Source of the DNA: an uncultured Kiloniellaceae bacterium
Lineage (GTDB): Bacteria; Pseudomonadota; Alphaproteobacteria; Kiloniellales; Kiloniellaceae
Length of the DNA: 64,000 bases
NCBI GenBank assembly: GCA_947493695.1
Contig: CANLSF010000004.1
Coordinates: 496,001-560,000 of the forward strand
Direction: 5' to 3'
Under the pieces are notes generated by a model. That model searched no databases and had not been told where the DNA came from. It worked only from the letters and a program-made list of their open reading frames with translations. Shown piece after piece: positions 63,761 through 64,000 of the stretch; position 1 is the stretch's first letter, and every line of letters begins with the position of its first letter. The translations under genes and the position numbers were made by a program.

Positions 63761-64000
63761 CTATCCGCCGATCAGTACAGTGGGGAAGCCAATGACAATC
63801 GTTCCGCCATGCGACATGGTATCGCCCATGCGGGCCGCCGGCATTTTTCCAATCAGACAGGTGGCAGAACCCTTGGCAATGACGTCGGGAGGTCCCACAC
63901 AGGTCGCCATATCGGTCGCCCGTGCTGCCGGCATTTTTCCGATTAAAACCGTGGGCTGCCCCTTAATGATCGGCCCACCGACATGGGGCACAATACCCGT
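63761..64000 (-). CDS. PAAR-domain protein, C-terminal part
   Basis: The gene enters from the right edge on the minus strand; 79 codons are visible and the start is outside. It has repeated PAAR-like units: GKMPAARATDMATCVGP, IAKGSATCLIGKMPAARMGD and GGTIVIGFPTVLIGG. PAAR proteins form the sharp tip of the type VI secretion spike or similar phage-like machines, and some carry effectors. The visible end has no effector extension. No T6SS gene is within the window, so its partners may lie just beyond the edge. Confidence 0.85.
   Translation of the reverse strand, partial: TGIVPHVGGPIIKGQPTVLIGKMPAARATDMATCVGPPDVIAKGSATCLIGKMPAARMGDTMSHGGTIVIGFPTVLIGG

Overview
The window looks like chromosomal DNA of a free-living alphaproteobacterium, most like the Rhodospirillales/Kiloniellales. 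This is inferred from the style of the L13/S9, RecJ-GlpX-Hom, TamA/TamB and PHA proteins; there is no 16S gene to confirm it. About 60 genes were called. One tRNA was found, and no insertion sequence, prophage, integrase or CRISPR array.

Left third (1-22.8 kb). The window opens inside a TRAP-transporter permease, followed by a RidA-like protein, a membrane-anchored hydrolase and an ATP-grasp ligase. Next is a chemoreceptor pair: a sensor-only membrane protein (3291-3776) and a full chemoreceptor with the same sensor plus a C-terminal PilZ domain (4120-6057). The glutathione-dependent formaldehyde pathway (frmA, fghA) follows, then bactofilin, pyrophosphatase, and the tamA-tamB envelope operon. 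An oxygenase/isomerase pair, a PAS protein, a lone HyuA-type protein, a PilZ protein and a TetR-thioesterase pair complete this part.

Middle (22.8-46.8 kb). A sparse stretch (22.8-26.7 kb) holds small membrane proteins, two further PAS_5-like proteins and tRNA-Glu(TTC). A minus-strand run then encodes alaC-like aminotransferase, hom, glpX, recJ and a DUF1194 protein. After it come an OmpA-like lipoprotein divergent from phaC, gamma-carbonic anhydrase with a periplasmic CpdB-type nucleotidase, a cupin, a DUF805-like membrane protein, a DUF2867 protein, the rplM-rpsI operon, and a CoA/sulfur block (CoA-transferase, enoyl-CoA hydratase, CoA-binding protein, metY).

Right third (46.8-64 kb). An MFS carrier is followed by a LysR regulator divergent from an MttB-family methyltransferase and a GcvT-like protein, probably a demethylation module feeding tetrahydrofolate. 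Then come GNAT, VOC and cold-shock genes, a TerB-like membrane protein, and a PHA depolymerase behind a long intergenic region with two inverted repeats. The last 6 kb are rich in exported proteins: a SPOR lipoprotein, a dienelactone-hydrolase-like protein, an SH3-SHOCT protein, a Sel1-SH3-caspase protein, a small secreted protein ending in polyglycine and Trp, and a PAAR protein running off the edge. The caspase/polyglycine/SH3-SHOCT/PAAR group is the best candidate here for an undescribed system. The chemoreceptor-PilZ pair and the MttB-GcvT module come next.
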